Below, piece by piece: positions 1 through 8,929 of a stretch of 38,358 nt of DNA. Position numbers and translations under genes: made by a program. Source of the stretch: Bradyrhizobium neotropicale (GTDB lineage Bacteria > Pseudomonadota > Alphaproteobacteria > Rhizobiales > Xanthobacteraceae); contig NZ_LSEF01000047.1 of the NCBI RefSeq assembly GCF_001641695.1, positions 1-38,358 on the forward strand, given 5' to 3'. Under the pieces are notes generated by a model. That model made no database searches. It was not told where the DNA came from and saw only the letters and a program-made list of their open reading frames with translations. The first letter of the stretch is position 1; every line of letters begins with the position of its first letter.

Positions 1-27
1 TAGCTTTGGTGTCTCAGGAGGTTGTCC
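1..27 (+). repeat. IS left inverted repeat
   Basis: It starts TAGCTTTGGTGTCTCAGGAG and pairs with the reverse complement of 1015-1041. The blocks TAGCT, TGG, TCTCA, AGGT and GTCC are shared. It may extend further left, outside the window. Confidence 0.75.
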
Positions 28-88
28 ATCTGGTCTGAACCGAGGAAGCTGAGGTTGCGAAGCTTCAACGTTTCCACGGAGAGACCAG

Positions 89-1042
89 ATGAACGTCCAC
101 AAGAATGCGCCTTTGACGCCCACAGGTCGAGAGGCGATGGTGCGAGGCGTGGTCGAGGACGGACTGAGCCAGGCTGCCGCGGCTGACCAGTTCAACACGA
201 CACCGAAAACGGTAGCCAAATGGGTCGAGCGGTTCCGCGCAGCAGGTGTCGAGGGATTGCGTGATCGTTCCTCCAGACCCCTTTCATCGCCAAGCCAAAC
301 CCCGCGGGCCACGTGCGAGGCCGTCGAGGCGTTGCGCCGGCAGCGCCACACCGGCAAGCAGATCGCAGCCGAGGTTGGGCTGTCACGGGCCACCGTCAGC
401 CGCATACTCCGCCGCCTGGGATTAAGCCGGACACGCGATCTGGAGCCGGCCGAGCCGGTGCGCCGCTACGAGCGCGAGCAGCCCGGCGAGCTGATCCATA
501 TCGACATCAAGAAGCTCGGCAGGTTCGTCAGACCCGGCCACCGCATCACGCACGATCGTCAGAAGGGTGAAAGCCGCGGCGCCGGCCACGAGTTCGTCCA
601 CGTGGCGATCGACGATGCATCGCGCCTGGCCTTCTCCCAGATCCGGCGTGATCAGAAAAAGGAAAGTGCCATCGCCTTCCTCAGGGAAGCCGTCGCTTAC
701 TACCGCAGCCTCGGTATGAAGGTCACCGGCATCATGACCGACAATGGCTCTTGCTACCGTGCCAAGGCCTTCGCCAGAGCGTGCGGGAAGCTCGGCCTCA
801 GGCACATCTTCACCAGACCATATCGGCCCCAAACAAACGGCAAGGCCGAACGCTTCATCCAGACAGCGCTGCGCGAGTGGGCTTACGCTCGCTCCTACGA
901 CACCTCAGACCAGCGCGCCAAAAACCTGCCAATCTGGCTTCAGCACTACAACTGGCATCGCCCACACGGTAGTTTGCAAGCCAAACCACCCATCAGCCGC
1001 CTCCGTCTCCCGGAGGACGACCTGTTGAGATTCCACAGCTAG
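89..1042 (+). CDS. IS481-family transposase
   Basis: A 317-residue DDE/D transposase that cuts and joins the ends of its own insertion sequence. Residues about 10-112 hold two helix-turn-helix-like segments (around 26-50 and 87-110) for end recognition. The rve-type integrase core follows. The likely catalytic acids are D139 (HIDIKK), D218 (TDNGS) and E254 (NGKAERF), with 35 residues between D218 and E254 as in IS3/IS481 enzymes. The C-terminal HYNWHRPHGSL block is typical of the family. The ATG lies about 8 bases after a GGAGAG ribosome-binding site. The gene is complete, with no frameshift. It points toward dapE, whose start is only 34 bases past the element. Confidence 0.93.
   Translation: MNVHKNAPLTPTGREAMVRGVVEDGLSQAAAADQFNTTPKTVAKWVERFRAAGVEGLRDRSSRPLSSPSQTPRATCEAVEALRRQRHTGKQIAAEVGLSRATVSRILRRLGLSRTRDLEPAEPVRRYEREQPGELIHIDIKKLGRFVRPGHRITHDRQKGESRGAGHEFVHVAIDDASRLAFSQIRRDQKKESAIAFLREAVAYYRSLGMKVTGIMTDNGSCYRAKAFARACGKLGLRHIFTRPYRPQTNGKAERFIQTALREWAYARSYDTSDQRAKNLPIWLQHYNWHRPHGSLQAKPPISRLRLPEDDLLRFHS
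1015..1041 (-). repeat. IS right inverted repeat
   Basis: Read on the minus strand it starts TAGCTGTGGAATCTCAACAG. It overlaps the last codons and the stop of the transposase. Confidence 0.75.
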
Positions 1043-1075
1043 CCCGCCCGGCGGCATGCATGTTAAGCGGAGCAC

Positions 1076-2242
1076 ATGACCGATGCTCTCTCGATTGCCC
1101 GCGATCTCATCCGCTGCCCCTCGGTAACCCCGGCCGACGCCGGCGCGCTGGGAGTGCTCGAACAGGTCCTGACGGCGGCCGGCTTCACCTGCCACCGCGT
1201 GACCTTCAGCGAGCCCGGAACCGCCGACGTCGACAATCTCTACGCACGGATCGGCACTGAAGCGCCGCACATCACCGTCGCCGGCCACACCGACGTGGTG
1301 CCGCCCGGCGACGAAAGCGCCTGGAGCGTCGGCGCGTTCTCCGGCGAGGTGAAGGACGGTTTCCTGCACGGCCGCGGCGCGGTCGACATGAAGGGCGGTA
1401 TCGCCTGCTCCGTCGCCGCTGTGCTGGAGCATCTCGCCGCGCAGGGCGGCAAGCCGCGCGCCGACGGAAAAGGTTCGATCTCGTTCCTGATCACCGGCGA
1501 CGAGGAAGACGTCTCCATCAACGGCACGATCAAGCTTTTGAAGTGGGCAGCCGAGCGCGGCGAGACATTCGATCACTGCGTGCTCGGCGAACCCTCCAAT
1601 GTCGAGGTGCTCGGCGACACCATCAAGGTCGGCCGCCGCGGCTCGCAATCCGGCACGCTTTACGTCGACGGAGTGCAGGGCCACGTCGCCTATCCGCATC
1701 GCGCAGCCAATCCGGTGCCGGATATCTCGCGGCTGATCGTTGCGATCTCCGACGAGCCGCTGGACCATGGCAGCGCGCAGTTCCAGGCTTCCAATCTCGA
1801 ATTCACCTCGGTCGATGTTGGCAACAGCGCCTACAACGTCATCCCCGGCCAGGCCCGCGCAAAATTCAACATCCGCTACAACGACAACCACACGCAGGCG
1901 AGCCTGCGCGAGCTGGTCGAACAGCGCTTGGCAAGAGCCTGCGGCAACCGCATCCGCGCCCGCATCGTCTGGGAGCCATCGAACTCCAACGTGTTCGTGA
2001 CCAAGCCCGGTCCGTTCACCGATCTCGCGGTTTCCGCGATCGAGGAGGTGACGGGCCGCAAGCCGGAGCTGTCGACCAGCGGCGGCACATCGGATGCGCG
2101 ATTCATCTCGAGCTATTGCCCGGTCATCGAGTTCGGCCTGGTCGGCCAGACCATGCACCAGGTCGACGAGCGCGTGCCGGTGGTGGATCTGGAGCAGCTG
2201 ACCAAGGTGTATCGCGGGATTCTTGCGCGGTATTTTGGATGA
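1076..2242 (+). CDS. dapE: Succinyl-diaminopimelate desuccinylase DapE
   Basis: A zinc peptidase-fold enzyme (M20 family) of 388 residues. It hydrolyses N-succinyl-LL-diaminopimelate to LL-diaminopimelate and succinate in the cytoplasm, supplying lysine and peptidoglycan. Visible motifs are GHTDVVPPG with H71 and D73, [10 protein letters not shown] with bridging D104, GDEED with the catalytic and metal-binding pair E143/E144, E172 in GEPSN, and the late metal-ligand region at H361 (MHQVDE). Length and motif order match proteobacterial DapE. The ATG at 1076 begins the conserved [19 protein letters not shown] start; only a weak GGAG precedes it. The IS481 element ends 34 bases upstream, so the native promoter is probably displaced or the gene depends on read-through. 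Confidence 0.97.
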   Translation: MTDALSIARDLIRCPSVTPADAGALGVLEQVLTAAGFTCHRVTFSEPGTADVDNLYARIGTEAPHITVAGHTDVVPPGDESAWSVGAFSGEVKDGFLHGRGAVDMKGGIACSVAAVLEHLAAQGGKPRADGKGSISFLITGDEEDVSINGTIKLLKWAAERGETFDHCVLGEPSNVEVLGDTIKVGRRGSQSGTLYVDGVQGHVAYPHRAANPVPDISRLIVAISDEPLDHGSAQFQASNLEFTSVDVGNSAYNVIPGQARAKFNIRYNDNHTQASLRELVEQRLARACGNRIRARIVWEPSNSNVFVTKPGPFTDLAVSAIEEVTGRKPELSTSGGTSDARFISSYCPVIEFGLVGQTMHQVDERVPVVDLEQLTKVYRGILARYFG

Positions 2243-2246
2243 CGCT

Positions 2247-2413
2247 CCTCCCTCTCCCTGTTCTTACGGGGAGAGGGTTGGGGTGAAGGGCTGCCTCCTC
2301 AAACACGGTACGAGTTGGACTCGTGGAGAGTCCCCCTCACCCGCCGCGCTCCGACGATGCTTCGCATCGCTCGAAGCGCGTCGGCCTCTCCCCGCAAGCG
2401 GGGAGAGGCGAAG
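2247..2413. repeat. Family A palindromic element (dapE/truA)
   Basis: Fills the gap between the convergent dapE and truA ends. It opens with a hairpin around CCTCTCCC...ACGGGGAGAGG, followed by GGTTGGGGTGA. It closes with CCCCTCACCCG and a second perfect hairpin CCTCTCCCCG...CGGGGAGAGG near 2389-2410. The first part is nearly the same as the copy at the right edge of the window (38262 onward). Either strand could form terminator-like stems, but there is no clear T-run. Confidence 0.8.
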
Positions 2414-2415
2414 GG

Positions 2416-3153
2416 TCAATAATCCACCCGCACCAGATACAGCCCCTCCGGCGGGGCGACGATGCCGCAGGCGGCGCGGTTGCGCGCGGCAAGCGCTGCG
2501 GAGAGATCGTCGGCGGTCCAGCGGCCTTCGCCAACCCAAACGAGCGAACCGACCATCGAACGCACCTGGCTGTGCAGGAAGGAGCGTGCGGAGGTGAGGA
2601 TCGTCACCTCGCGGCCGTCGCGCAGCACGTCGAGCTGATCGAGCGTCTTCTCCGGTGATTTGGCCTGGCATTCGGTGTCGCGGAATGTCGTGAAATCGTG
2701 CTTGCCGATCAGGCGTTGCGCGGCCGCATGCATCGCAGCGGTGTCGAGCCTGCGCGGCACGCGCCAGGCGTGGCCGACGTCGAGCGCGAGATTGGCGCGG
2801 GTATTGACGATGCGGTAGCGGTAGTGGCGCTTGATGGCGGAGAAGCGCGCCTCGAAGGTTTCGCCGACGATCTCGGCATCGAGCACCGCCACCGGATCCG
2901 GGCGCAGATGCGCGTTGAGCCCATCGCGGAAGCGATCCGGCGCGAACTGCTTCTCGATATCGACATGCGCGACCTGGCCGAGCGCATGCACGCCGGCATC
3001 GGTGCGGCCGGCGCCGTGCACCCGCACATCCGCGCCGGTCATCGCCTTCACGGCTCTCTCGAGCGCGCCCTGCACCGAGGGCAGCGTCTCCTGCACCTGC
3101 CAGCCGCAGAACGGCGCGCCGTCATATTCGATGGTGAGCTTGTAGCGGGGCAT
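2416..3153 (-). CDS. truA: tRNA pseudouridine synthase A
   Basis: A 245-residue enzyme that converts uridines 38-40 in the anticodon arm of many tRNAs to pseudouridine. The catalytic aspartate is D52 in [11 protein letters not shown], the TruA signature. The start [19 protein letters not shown] is the typical N-terminal strand of the family, and the C-terminal part holds the conserved [14 protein letters not shown] segment. Its ATG overlaps the stop codon of the upstream fmt by one base (TGATG), so the two are probably translationally coupled. It is the last gene of a def-fmt-truA block devoted to tRNA and initiator-methionine handling. Confidence 0.97.
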   Translation of the reverse strand: MPRYKLTIEYDGAPFCGWQVQETLPSVQGALERAVKAMTGADVRVHGAGRTDAGVHALGQVAHVDIEKQFAPDRFRDGLNAHLRPDPVAVLDAEIVGETFEARFSAIKRHYRYRIVNTRANLALDVGHAWRVPRRLDTAAMHAAAQRLIGKHDFTTFRDTECQAKSPEKTLDQLDVLRDGREVTILTSARSFLHSQVRSMVGSLVWVGEGRWTADDLSAALAARNRAACGIVAPPEGLYLVRVDY

Positions 3154-4088
3154 CAGGCAAGCCGCATCGGCGGCTCGACCTTCACGCCGCGCAAGAAGTC
3201 TGCAGCCTGCATCCGCGCCTTGCCTTCGCGCTGCAGCTCGATGATGCGGATGGCGCCCTCGCCACAGGCGATGGTGAGCTGGTCGTCGAGGACGTCGCCG
3301 GGGGCGCCCGAGCCTTTCGCGAGTTCGCAGCGCAGGATCTTCACGCGTGCGTTCTCGCTCACGTCCGCAAGCTCGCTCCAGGCGCCGGGAAACGGCGACA
3401 GGCCGTGAATGTGGCGCAGCACCTCGCGTGCAGGCTTGCTCCAGTCGATCCGCGCCTCGGCCTTGTCGATCTTGGCGGCGTAGGTAACGCCGTCCTCGCT
3501 CTGCTTCTTGAGCTGGAGTCCGCCGCGTGCGAGCGCGGCCATGGCGCGCACCATCAGATCGGCGCCGAGCCGGGAAAGGCGATCGTGCAGGTCCACTGCG
3601 GTCATGTTGTCGGTGATCGCAAGACGCTCCGCCATCGCGACGTCACCAGTGTCGAGGCCGACGTCCATCTTCATCACCATCACGCCGCTCTCGGCATCGC
3701 CGGCCATGATCGCGCGGTTGATGGGCGCCGCACCGCGCCAGCGCGGCAGGAGCGAGGCATGCAGATTGTAGCAGCCGAGCCTTGGCGCATCGAGGATCGC
3801 CCGCGGCAGGATCATGCCATAGGCGACGACGACGGCGGCATCGGCGCCAAAGGCGCGGAATTCGTCGAGCGCTTCCTGCGTCTTCAACGTCTTCGGCGTC
3901 AGCACGGGCACGCCGAGCTTTCGCGCCGCCTCCTCGACCGGCGTCGACTGCAATTGCAGGCCGCGCCGCCCGCCCGGCTTCGGCGCGCGGGTGTAGACGG
4001 CCGCGATCTCGTGGCCATGCGCGACGAGCTCGAGCAGCGTCGGCACGGAGAAATCGGGCGTACCCATGAAGATCAGGCGAAGGGGCAT
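3153..4088 (-). CDS. fmt: Methionyl-tRNA formyltransferase
   Basis: Formylates Met-tRNA(fMet) with 10-formyl-tetrahydrofolate, so bacterial translation can start. The 311-residue product begins [18 protein letters not shown]. The catalytic triad is N108 and H110 ([17 protein letters not shown]) plus D146 (DVGLDTGD). The C-terminal tRNA-binding domain follows from about residue 205. An in-frame ATG exists 47 codons upstream (4229), but that extension is translated from a palindromic repeat ([11 protein letters not shown]...DKPGH), so the start at 4088 is preferred. No strong ribosome-binding site is visible before it. It overlaps truA by one base and follows def across a 137-base repeat-bearing gap. 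Confidence 0.96.
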   Translation of the reverse strand: MPLRLIFMGTPDFSVPTLLELVAHGHEIAAVYTRAPKPGGRRGLQLQSTPVEEAARKLGVPVLTPKTLKTQEALDEFRAFGADAAVVVAYGMILPRAILDAPRLGCYNLHASLLPRWRGAAPINRAIMAGDAESGVMVMKMDVGLDTGDVAMAERLAITDNMTAVDLHDRLSRLGADLMVRAMAALARGGLQLKKQSEDGVTYAAKIDKAEARIDWSKPAREVLRHIHGLSPFPGAWSELADVSENARVKILRCELAKGSGAPGDVLDDQLTIACGEGAIRIIELQREGKARMQAADFLRGVKVEPPMRLA

Positions 4089-4118
4089 GTGGCGGCGTTT
4101 CGGTGAGAGTTCCGGTTC

Positions 4119-4204
4119 TCCATGCCCGGGCTTGTCCCGGGCATCCACGTTCTTCGGCAAAGCAAGCAAGGCGTGGATGGCCGGGTCAAGCCCGGCCATG
4201 ACGG
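4119..4204. repeat. Family C palindromic element (def/fmt)
   Basis: Two end hairpins, ATGCCCGGGCTTGTCCCGGGCAT-like on the left and GGCCGGGTCAAGCCCGGCC on the right. They flank a shorter inverted CATCCACG/CGTGGATG core. It lies between the co-directional def and fmt, and read through on the minus strand it creates a false upstream start for fmt. Confidence 0.75.
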
Positions 4205-4225
4205 CGTGAGAGGACCGAGCCTTAC

Positions 4226-4750
4226 TCACTCCGCGCGCTTGGCGGCTTTCTCGAACTTCTTGAACACGCGGTCGCGCTTGAGCTTCGACAGATAGTCGAC
4301 GAACAGCACGCCGTTGAGATGGTCGATCTCGTGCTGGATGCAGGTGGCGTAGAGGCCCTCGGCGTCCTCCTCATGCACCTTGCCGTCGAGATCGGTGAAG
4401 CGCACGCGCACCTTCGCAGGCCGCTCGACCTCCTCGTAATATTCGGGGATCGACAGGCAGCCTTCCTCGTAGACCGACAGCTCCTCGGACGAGGCGATGA
4501 TCTCGGGATTGATGAAGACGCGCGGCTCGTGCTTGGTCTCGCCGTTCTCGTCGCGCTTGGCGAGGTCCATGGTGATCAGGCGCAGCGGCTGCGCGACCTG
4601 GATCGCCGCGAGGCCAATGCCGGGCGCGTCGTACATGGTCTCGAACATGTCGTCGGCAAGCTTGCGGATCTCCGGCGTGACCTTCTCGATCGGCTTGGAG
4701 ACCAGACGCAACTGCTTGTCGGGCAGGATGATGATTTCTCTTAAGGCCAT
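4226..4750 (-). CDS. def: Peptide deformylase
   Basis: A metallohydrolase of 174 residues that removes the formyl group from the N-terminus of new proteins. All three family motifs are present: GIGLAAIQ (residues 44-51), EGCLS with metal ligand C98, and QHEIDHLNG with ligands H140 and H144 and catalytic E141. Length matches type I deformylases. The C-terminal tail is Lys/Arg-rich ([12 protein letters not shown]), as in other alphaproteobacteria. It is the first gene of the def-fmt-truA block. Its promoter should lie in the divergent gap shared with rmuC, where three tandem TTAACCAT-type units are found. Confidence 0.97.
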   Translation of the reverse strand: MALREIIILPDKQLRLVSKPIEKVTPEIRKLADDMFETMYDAPGIGLAAIQVAQPLRLITMDLAKRDENGETKHEPRVFINPEIIASSEELSVYEEGCLSIPEYYEEVERPAKVRVRFTDLDGKVHEEDAEGLYATCIQHEIDHLNGVLFVDYLSKLKRDRVFKKFEKAAKRAE

Positions 4751-4813
4751 GGCGGCGATTTAAGCCCCGCGCGAGATGCGGTCAATGCAGCGGGGAACGC
4801 CGTTAACGTTCCG

Positions 4814-4880
4814 CTAACCATAAAACTTAGGGCTTCGTTAACCATAAAAATTAGGGAGGTATTAACCATAAGCGTTCCCT
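4814..4880. promoter_or_regulatory. Three tandem TTAACCATAA units between def and rmuC
   Basis: The units begin at 4814 (CTAACCATAAAACTTAGGG), 4838 (TTAACCATAAAAATTAGGG) and 4862 (TTAACCATAAGCGTTCCC), exactly 24 bases apart. The gap is divergent, so the repeats can serve either gene. TTAACCAT resembles the half-site bound by the cell-cycle regulator CtrA in alphaproteobacteria; the full TTAA-N7-TTAA form is not present. The 24-base spacing is a little over two helical turns. That they form an operator is inference. Confidence 0.55.
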
Positions 4881-4921
4881 CTTCGTTCGCACGTCCCCGC
4901 GAATCGGCTAGAAGGGCTGGC

Positions 4922-6118
4922 ATGAACGAGATCATTTTCATGGCTGGCGACTGGCCGGTGCGCACCATCGATGCGCTGATCGGCTTCGGCGTCCTGGTCC
5001 TCCTCCTGCTGGTGGTGATTGCCGTCGTGATCGCGCGGTCGGGGCGGCGCGGCGCGGAACTCGCGATGGCGCACGCGATCCGGGCCGACGAACTCGAGGA
5101 GCGCCTGAGCCAGGTCCTGCACGCTCAGAGCGAGGCGTCGGGCCGAGTCAATGCCATGACTCAGGCACTGGCCGGCCGCCAGGCCGAGATGGCGCGCGCG
5201 GTCAACGAGCGGCTGGATTCGGTGACCCACCGCGTCGGCCAGTCGATGGAGCACTCGACTCGCAACACCATGGAGAGCCTGCGCGCGCTGCACGAGCGGC
5301 TCGGCATCATCGACAACGCGCACAAGAACCTCACCGACCTCACCACGCAGGTGACGACCTTGCGCGACGTGCTCGCCAACAAGCAGTCGCGCGGCGCCTT
5401 CGGCCAGGCGCGGATGGAGGCGATCGTCCAGGACGGCTTGCCGAAGGGCTCCTACGAGTTCCAGTTCACGCTCTCGACGGGAAAACGGCCGGACTGCGTG
5501 GTGTTTCTGCCGGATCAGCGGCCGCTCTGCATCGACGCCAAATTTCCGCTGGAAGCGATGACCGCGCTGCACGACGCCCGCACCGACGAGGAGCGGCGGA
5601 TTGCTTCGCAGCGGCTGCGCGGCGACGTGATGAAGCATGTCAGCGACATCGCCGAAAAATATCTCGTCACCGGCGAGACCCAGGAGATGGCGCTGATGTT
5701 CGTGCCGTCGGAATCGGTCTACGCCGAGATCCATGACGGCTTCGACGACGTGATCCAGAAGGCTTATCGGGCTCGTGTCGTACTCGTGTCGCCCTCGCTT
5801 CTGATGCTGGCGATCCAGGTGATGCAGCAGATCATGAAGGACGCGCGCATGCGCGATGCCGCCGACCAGATCCGCACCGAGGTGATCAAGCTCGGCGACG
5901 ATCTCGGCCGCCTGCGCGACCGCGTGCTGAAACTGCAGAAGCATTTTTCCGACGTGAACGAGGACGTGCGCCAGGTCCTGATCTCCGCCGACAAGATCGA
6001 GAAGCGCGCGGGACGGATCGAAGAGCTCGATTTCAGCAAGACCGACACGCCGGAGGGGCCGCGGCTGGTGGCCAACACGCCCGAGCTGTTCCCGCGCAAG
6101 CTCCAGGCGGGGGAGTGA
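4922..6118 (+). CDS. rmuC: DNA recombination protein RmuC
   Basis: A 398-residue RmuC family protein. RmuC is linked to limiting inversions between short inverted repeats and has a PD-(D/E)XK nuclease-like fold. Residues about 15-38 form one membrane anchor (LIGFGVLVLLLLVVIAVVIA). Residues about 55-135 look like a coiled coil. The conserved core follows, with RPDCVVFLP and CIDAKFPLEA (nuclease-like acidic/Lys motif) and LVTGETQEMALMFVPSE. The ATG at 4922 starts MNEIIFMAGDW; a start at the next Met (residue 7) is also possible. It stands alone after the divergent region shared with def. Confidence 0.93.
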   Translation: MNEIIFMAGDWPVRTIDALIGFGVLVLLLLVVIAVVIARSGRRGAELAMAHAIRADELEERLSQVLHAQSEASGRVNAMTQALAGRQAEMARAVNERLDSVTHRVGQSMEHSTRNTMESLRALHERLGIIDNAHKNLTDLTTQVTTLRDVLANKQSRGAFGQARMEAIVQDGLPKGSYEFQFTLSTGKRPDCVVFLPDQRPLCIDAKFPLEAMTALHDARTDEERRIASQRLRGDVMKHVSDIAEKYLVTGETQEMALMFVPSESVYAEIHDGFDDVIQKAYRARVVLVSPSLLMLAIQVMQQIMKDARMRDAADQIRTEVIKLGDDLGRLRDRVLKLQKHFSDVNEDVRQVLISADKIEKRAGRIEELDFSKTDTPEGPRLVANTPELFPRKLQAGE

Positions 6119-6159
6119 TTCTCCTCTCATATCCGGTACGCTGTCGCCCCAATTTCGCT

Positions 6160-6290
6160 GTCGTCGCCCGGCTTGACCGGGCGAAGGCGGGGCATCCAGT
6201 ACGCCGCGGCGGTCGTGATTGAGCCGAAGCGCTGGTGGGTACTGGATCGTCCGCCCCAGTGCGCAATTGCGCACAAGGCGGACGATGACA
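6160..6290. repeat. Family C palindromic element (rmuC/ampG)
   Basis: Left hairpin around TCGCCCGGCTTGACCGGGCGA, an inner inverted pair CCAGTACGCCGCGG / TACTGGAT, and a right hairpin TCGTCCGCC...GGCGGACGA that encloses TGCGCAATTGCGCA. It is a close relative of the copies at 19129, 24112 and 26833, but in the opposite orientation. It is the main content of the 249-base gap between two co-directional genes. Confidence 0.8.
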
Positions 6291-6367
6291 CCGAGAGGGT
6301 GTTGAGAGCTTCCGCCTCACTGACTGCGTCGGGAGTCTTTTAGGCCAGAATCTGCTAACACCTCCCC

Positions 6368-7747
6368 ATGACCGCACCCGACGCGACTTCCGGAACCGCC
6401 CCGGCAACCGCCGGCGCCGATGCCCCCGCCGCCTCCTGGCGCGACAGCCTTGCCGTGTACATGCAGCCGCGGGTGCTGATCGTGCTGTTTCTGGGCTTCT
6501 CCTCCGGTCTGCCGCTGGCGCTGTCGGGATCGACGCTGCTGGTGTGGATGCGGGAATCCGGCGTCGATCTCGGAACCATCGGGCTGTTCGCGCTGGTCGG
6601 GACGCCCTACACGCTGAAATTTTTGTGGGCGCCGCTGGTGGATGCGCTGCATGTGCCGCTGTTCACCCGCGCCTTCGGCCGCCGCCGCGGCTGGCTGTTG
6701 TTCTCGCAACTGCTGCTGATCGTCTCGATCGTGCTGCTGGCGCTGACCGATCCGGCGCGCTCGCCGTTCTACGTCGCGCTCGGCGCGCTGCTGGTCGCAA
6801 CGACATCGTCGACGCAGGACATCGTGGTCGATGCCTTCCGCGTCGAGAGCCTGCCCGAGAGCGAGCAGGCCGCCGGCATGGCATCCTATGTCGCAGCCTA
6901 CCGCATCGGCATGCTGGTCTCGACTGCCGGTGCGCTGTTCATCGTCTCCGGCTTCGAGGGCACCGGCATTCCGAAGTCGTCCGCCTGGATGTGGGGCTAT
7001 GTGGTGATGGCGGCCATGGTGCTGATCGGCACGATCACGGCGCTGGCTGCGACCGAGCCTGAGCAATCAGTGCGGGCCGAAGCGGCGACGCAGACCGAGA
7101 CGGCGTTCGCGCGCGTGCTGCACGCGGCGATCGGCGCCTTCTCGGAGTTCCTGTCGCGGAAAGATGCTCTCGCCGCGCTCGCCTTCGTGGTGCTGTTCAA
7201 GTTCACCGACGCGTTCTCCGGCACCATGACTGCGCCGTTCGTGATCGACCTCGGCTTTTCCCGCAACGATTACGCGGCGATCGTGAAGGGCGTGGGCCTT
7301 GCCGCAACACTGATCGGCGGCTTTGCCGGCGGTTTCGTCGCGCGGCGCTATTCTCTGGCGACGAGCTTGTGGATCGGCGGCATGGTGCAGGCGATTGCGA
7401 ACCTGTCGTTCTCCTGGCTCGCGCTGGTCGGCACCAACCAGTGGGCGCTCGCATTCGCCATCACCTGCGAGAACTTCACCAGCGCCATCGGCACCGTGAT
7501 CTTCGTCGCCTACCTCTCAGCGCTGTGCCAGAACCCGCTGCACACCGCCACACAATATGCGCTGCTCACCGCGCTCGCGGCGGTGGGACGCACCTATCTC
7601 TCGTCCGGCGCGGGATTCGTCGCTAAACTGACGGGCTGGCCGCTGTTCTTCATGATCTGCGTCGTGGTCGCAGTGCCCAGCCTGATCCTGCTCGCGTATT
7701 TGCAGAAGCGCAGGCATTTCGAGACGCTGGGCCCGGTGCGGGTTTAG
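6368..7747 (+). CDS. ampG: AmpG-like MFS permease
   Basis: A 459-residue major facilitator protein with about 12 membrane segments. It resembles AmpG, the inner-membrane importer of GlcNAc-anhydromuramyl peptides during cell-wall recycling. AmpG-like features are LGFSSGLPLALSGSTL (near residue 40), TIGLFALVGTPYTLKFLWAP and FGRRRGWLL in the first cytoplasmic loops, and TSSTQDIVVDAFRVE in the fourth segment. An Ala/Pro-rich cytoplasmic tail of about 25 residues comes first. The ATG at 6368 has no close strong ribosome-binding site. AmpG affects beta-lactamase induction in organisms with AmpR; neither ampR nor ampC is in the window. The substrate is inferred from family. Confidence 0.85.
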   Translation: MTAPDATSGTAPATAGADAPAASWRDSLAVYMQPRVLIVLFLGFSSGLPLALSGSTLLVWMRESGVDLGTIGLFALVGTPYTLKFLWAPLVDALHVPLFTRAFGRRRGWLLFSQLLLIVSIVLLALTDPARSPFYVALGALLVATTSSTQDIVVDAFRVESLPESEQAAGMASYVAAYRIGMLVSTAGALFIVSGFEGTGIPKSSAWMWGYVVMAAMVLIGTITALAATEPEQSVRAEAATQTETAFARVLHAAIGAFSEFLSRKDALAALAFVVLFKFTDAFSGTMTAPFVIDLGFSRNDYAAIVKGVGLAATLIGGFAGGFVARRYSLATSLWIGGMVQAIANLSFSWLALVGTNQWALAFAITCENFTSAIGTVIFVAYLSALCQNPLHTATQYALLTALAAVGRTYLSSGAGFVAKLTGWPLFFMICVVVAVPSLILLAYLQKRRHFETLGPVRV

Positions 7748-7757
7748 ACTCCGCGGC

Positions 7758-7850
7758 CGTAGGGTGGGCAATGGCGCAACGCGCCGTGCCCACCATCGCA
7801 CCGAGAAGCCGAAGAAGCGGTGGGCACGCTTCGCTTTGCCCACCCCACGG
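7758..7850. repeat. Family D palindromic element (GTGGGCA type)
   Basis: Outer arms CGTAGGGTGGGCAA...and TTGCCCACCCCACGG, with an inner inverted pair GTGCCCACC / GGTGGGCAC. The element sits between the convergent ampG and the hypothetical gene at 7861. It is the only copy of this family seen in the window. Confidence 0.75.
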
Positions 7851-7860
7851 CAGTTCGAAC

Positions 7861-8298
7861 CTACTGCTTCTTGATCAAGCTCCACTTCGTGATCACGGCC
7901 TCGCTCATCTGGCCGGCATCGCTGGCGCAGGCGATTTCGTCGACCTTGACCGAGATCTCCTTGCCGACGAACGACTTCAACTGCGTCGCCTGCGCATCGC
8001 TGGAGGTGACGAGCTGGAAGGTCTCGGGTCCGGTCTCGAGATTGCACAGCCCGTTCGGCGGCGGCAGACGGCGCGGCTCGGAGGTGATCTGGTACATCGC
8101 AATCCGCTTGCCGGCATTCTTGACGTCGCGCACCTTCATCGCGTTCAGCTCGCCCGAGAGCACGTCGCCGGTGTTGATCGGCTTGCCGGGCTTCGACGGC
8201 GGCGGCGCCTCGTCGTCCTGCTGCGCCGAAATGGCCGGGGTGACCAGCATCATCATCGTCGCGGCCAAAGCCAAGCGTGTGGCGAATCGTTTCGTCAT
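7861..8298 (-). CDS. Secreted hypothetical protein
   Basis: A 145-residue protein I do not recognise. It starts MTKRFATRLALAATMMMLV, a clear signal peptide with likely cleavage after AISA (about residue 25), so it should be periplasmic. A Pro/Lys-rich stretch (about 31-42) follows. The rest is a small mixed domain with two cysteines that could form one disulphide (in GLCNLE and IACAS). The end QMSEAVITKWSLIKKQ is charged. It lies 27 bases downstream of recR on the same strand and may be transcribed with it, but nothing suggests a shared function. Confidence 0.75.
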   Translation of the reverse strand: MTKRFATRLALAATMMMLVTPAISAQQDDEAPPPSKPGKPINTGDVLSGELNAMKVRDVKNAGKRIAMYQITSEPRRLPPPNGLCNLETGPETFQLVTSSDAQATQLKSFVGKEISVKVDEIACASDAGQMSEAVITKWSLIKKQ

Positions 8299-8325
8299 GT
8301 CGTCCGTTCCGTAAAGTCTGGATTG

Positions 8326-8928
8326 CTAGAACAGGGTCCGCTGCCGCATCGCGGCCGATAGCGTGCCTTCATCGAGATAATCAAGCTCGCCGCCAACCGG
8401 CACACCATGGGCCAGCCTGGTTACTTTTACGTTGGCGTCCTGCAAGAGGTCGGTGATGTAATGCGCGGTGGTCTGGCCGTCGACCGTCGCGTTCAGGGCA
8501 AGGATGATCTCGTGCACCTGCGCATCATGCGCACGCGCGACCAGCGCATCAATGGTGAGATCCTGCGGGCCGACGCCGTCCAGCGGCGACAATGTCGCGC
8601 CAAGCACATGATAGCGGCCCTGCGTCGCGTTGGCCCGCTCCAGTGCCCAGAGATCGGCGACGTCGGCAACGACGACGATGATGGAGGGATCGCGCCGCGG
8701 ATCGGTGCAGACCGTGCAGGGATTTTGCGTATCGATGTTGCCGCAGGTCTTGCAGACCTGAACCTTGTCGAGCGCGACCTGCAAGGCGCCCGACAGCGGC
8801 ATCATCAGCGCTTCGCGCTTCTTGATCAGATGCAGCGCCGCGCGCCGCGCCGAGCGCGGACCGAGGCCCGGCAGCCGCGCGAGAAGCTGAACCAGCCGCT
8901 CGATTTCAGGACCTGCAACCGCGCCCAT
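8326..8928 (-). CDS. recR: Recombination mediator RecR
   Basis: A 200-residue protein that acts with RecO/RecF to load RecA on SSB-coated DNA gaps. The domains in order are a helix-hairpin-helix ([16 protein letters not shown], about 16-31), a C4 zinc finger with C59, C62, C71 and C74, a TOPRIM domain starting [16 protein letters not shown], and a Walker-B-like C-terminal region. All are intact. It starts 1 base after the stop of ybaB and forms the usual dnaX-ybaB-recR order. Length equals that of the E. coli protein within one residue. Confidence 0.98.
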   Translation of the reverse strand: MGAVAGPEIERLVQLLARLPGLGPRSARRAALHLIKKREALMMPLSGALQVALDKVQVCKTCGNIDTQNPCTVCTDPRRDPSIIVVVADVADLWALERANATQGRYHVLGATLSPLDGVGPQDLTIDALVARAHDAQVHEIILALNATVDGQTTAHYITDLLQDANVKVTRLAHGVPVGGELDYLDEGTLSAAMRQRTLF

Positions 8929-8929
8929 G

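Larger units (their letters stand above)
1..1041 (+). mobile_element. IS481-family insertion sequence
   Basis: One transposase gene is bounded by imperfect inverted repeats at 1-27 and 1015-1041, which match at 20 of 27 positions. The window begins exactly where the left repeat begins, so the true outer edge and any target-site duplication on that side cannot be checked. The transposase stop codon (1040-1042) straddles the right end, so coding sequence runs to the tip of the element. The single DDE-transposase ORF and the size of about 1 kb fit the IS481 family. The transposase and inverted repeats look intact, so the copy may be active. Confidence 0.85.

Noticed and set aside
1..1041. Composite transposon carrying dapE
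   Set aside because: No second IS copy was found downstream; dapE and its neighbours are ordinary core genes.
905..2158. Long minus-strand reading frame opposite dapE
   Set aside because: It is the shadow of dapE in GC-rich DNA, has no family-like sequence, and runs into the transposase.
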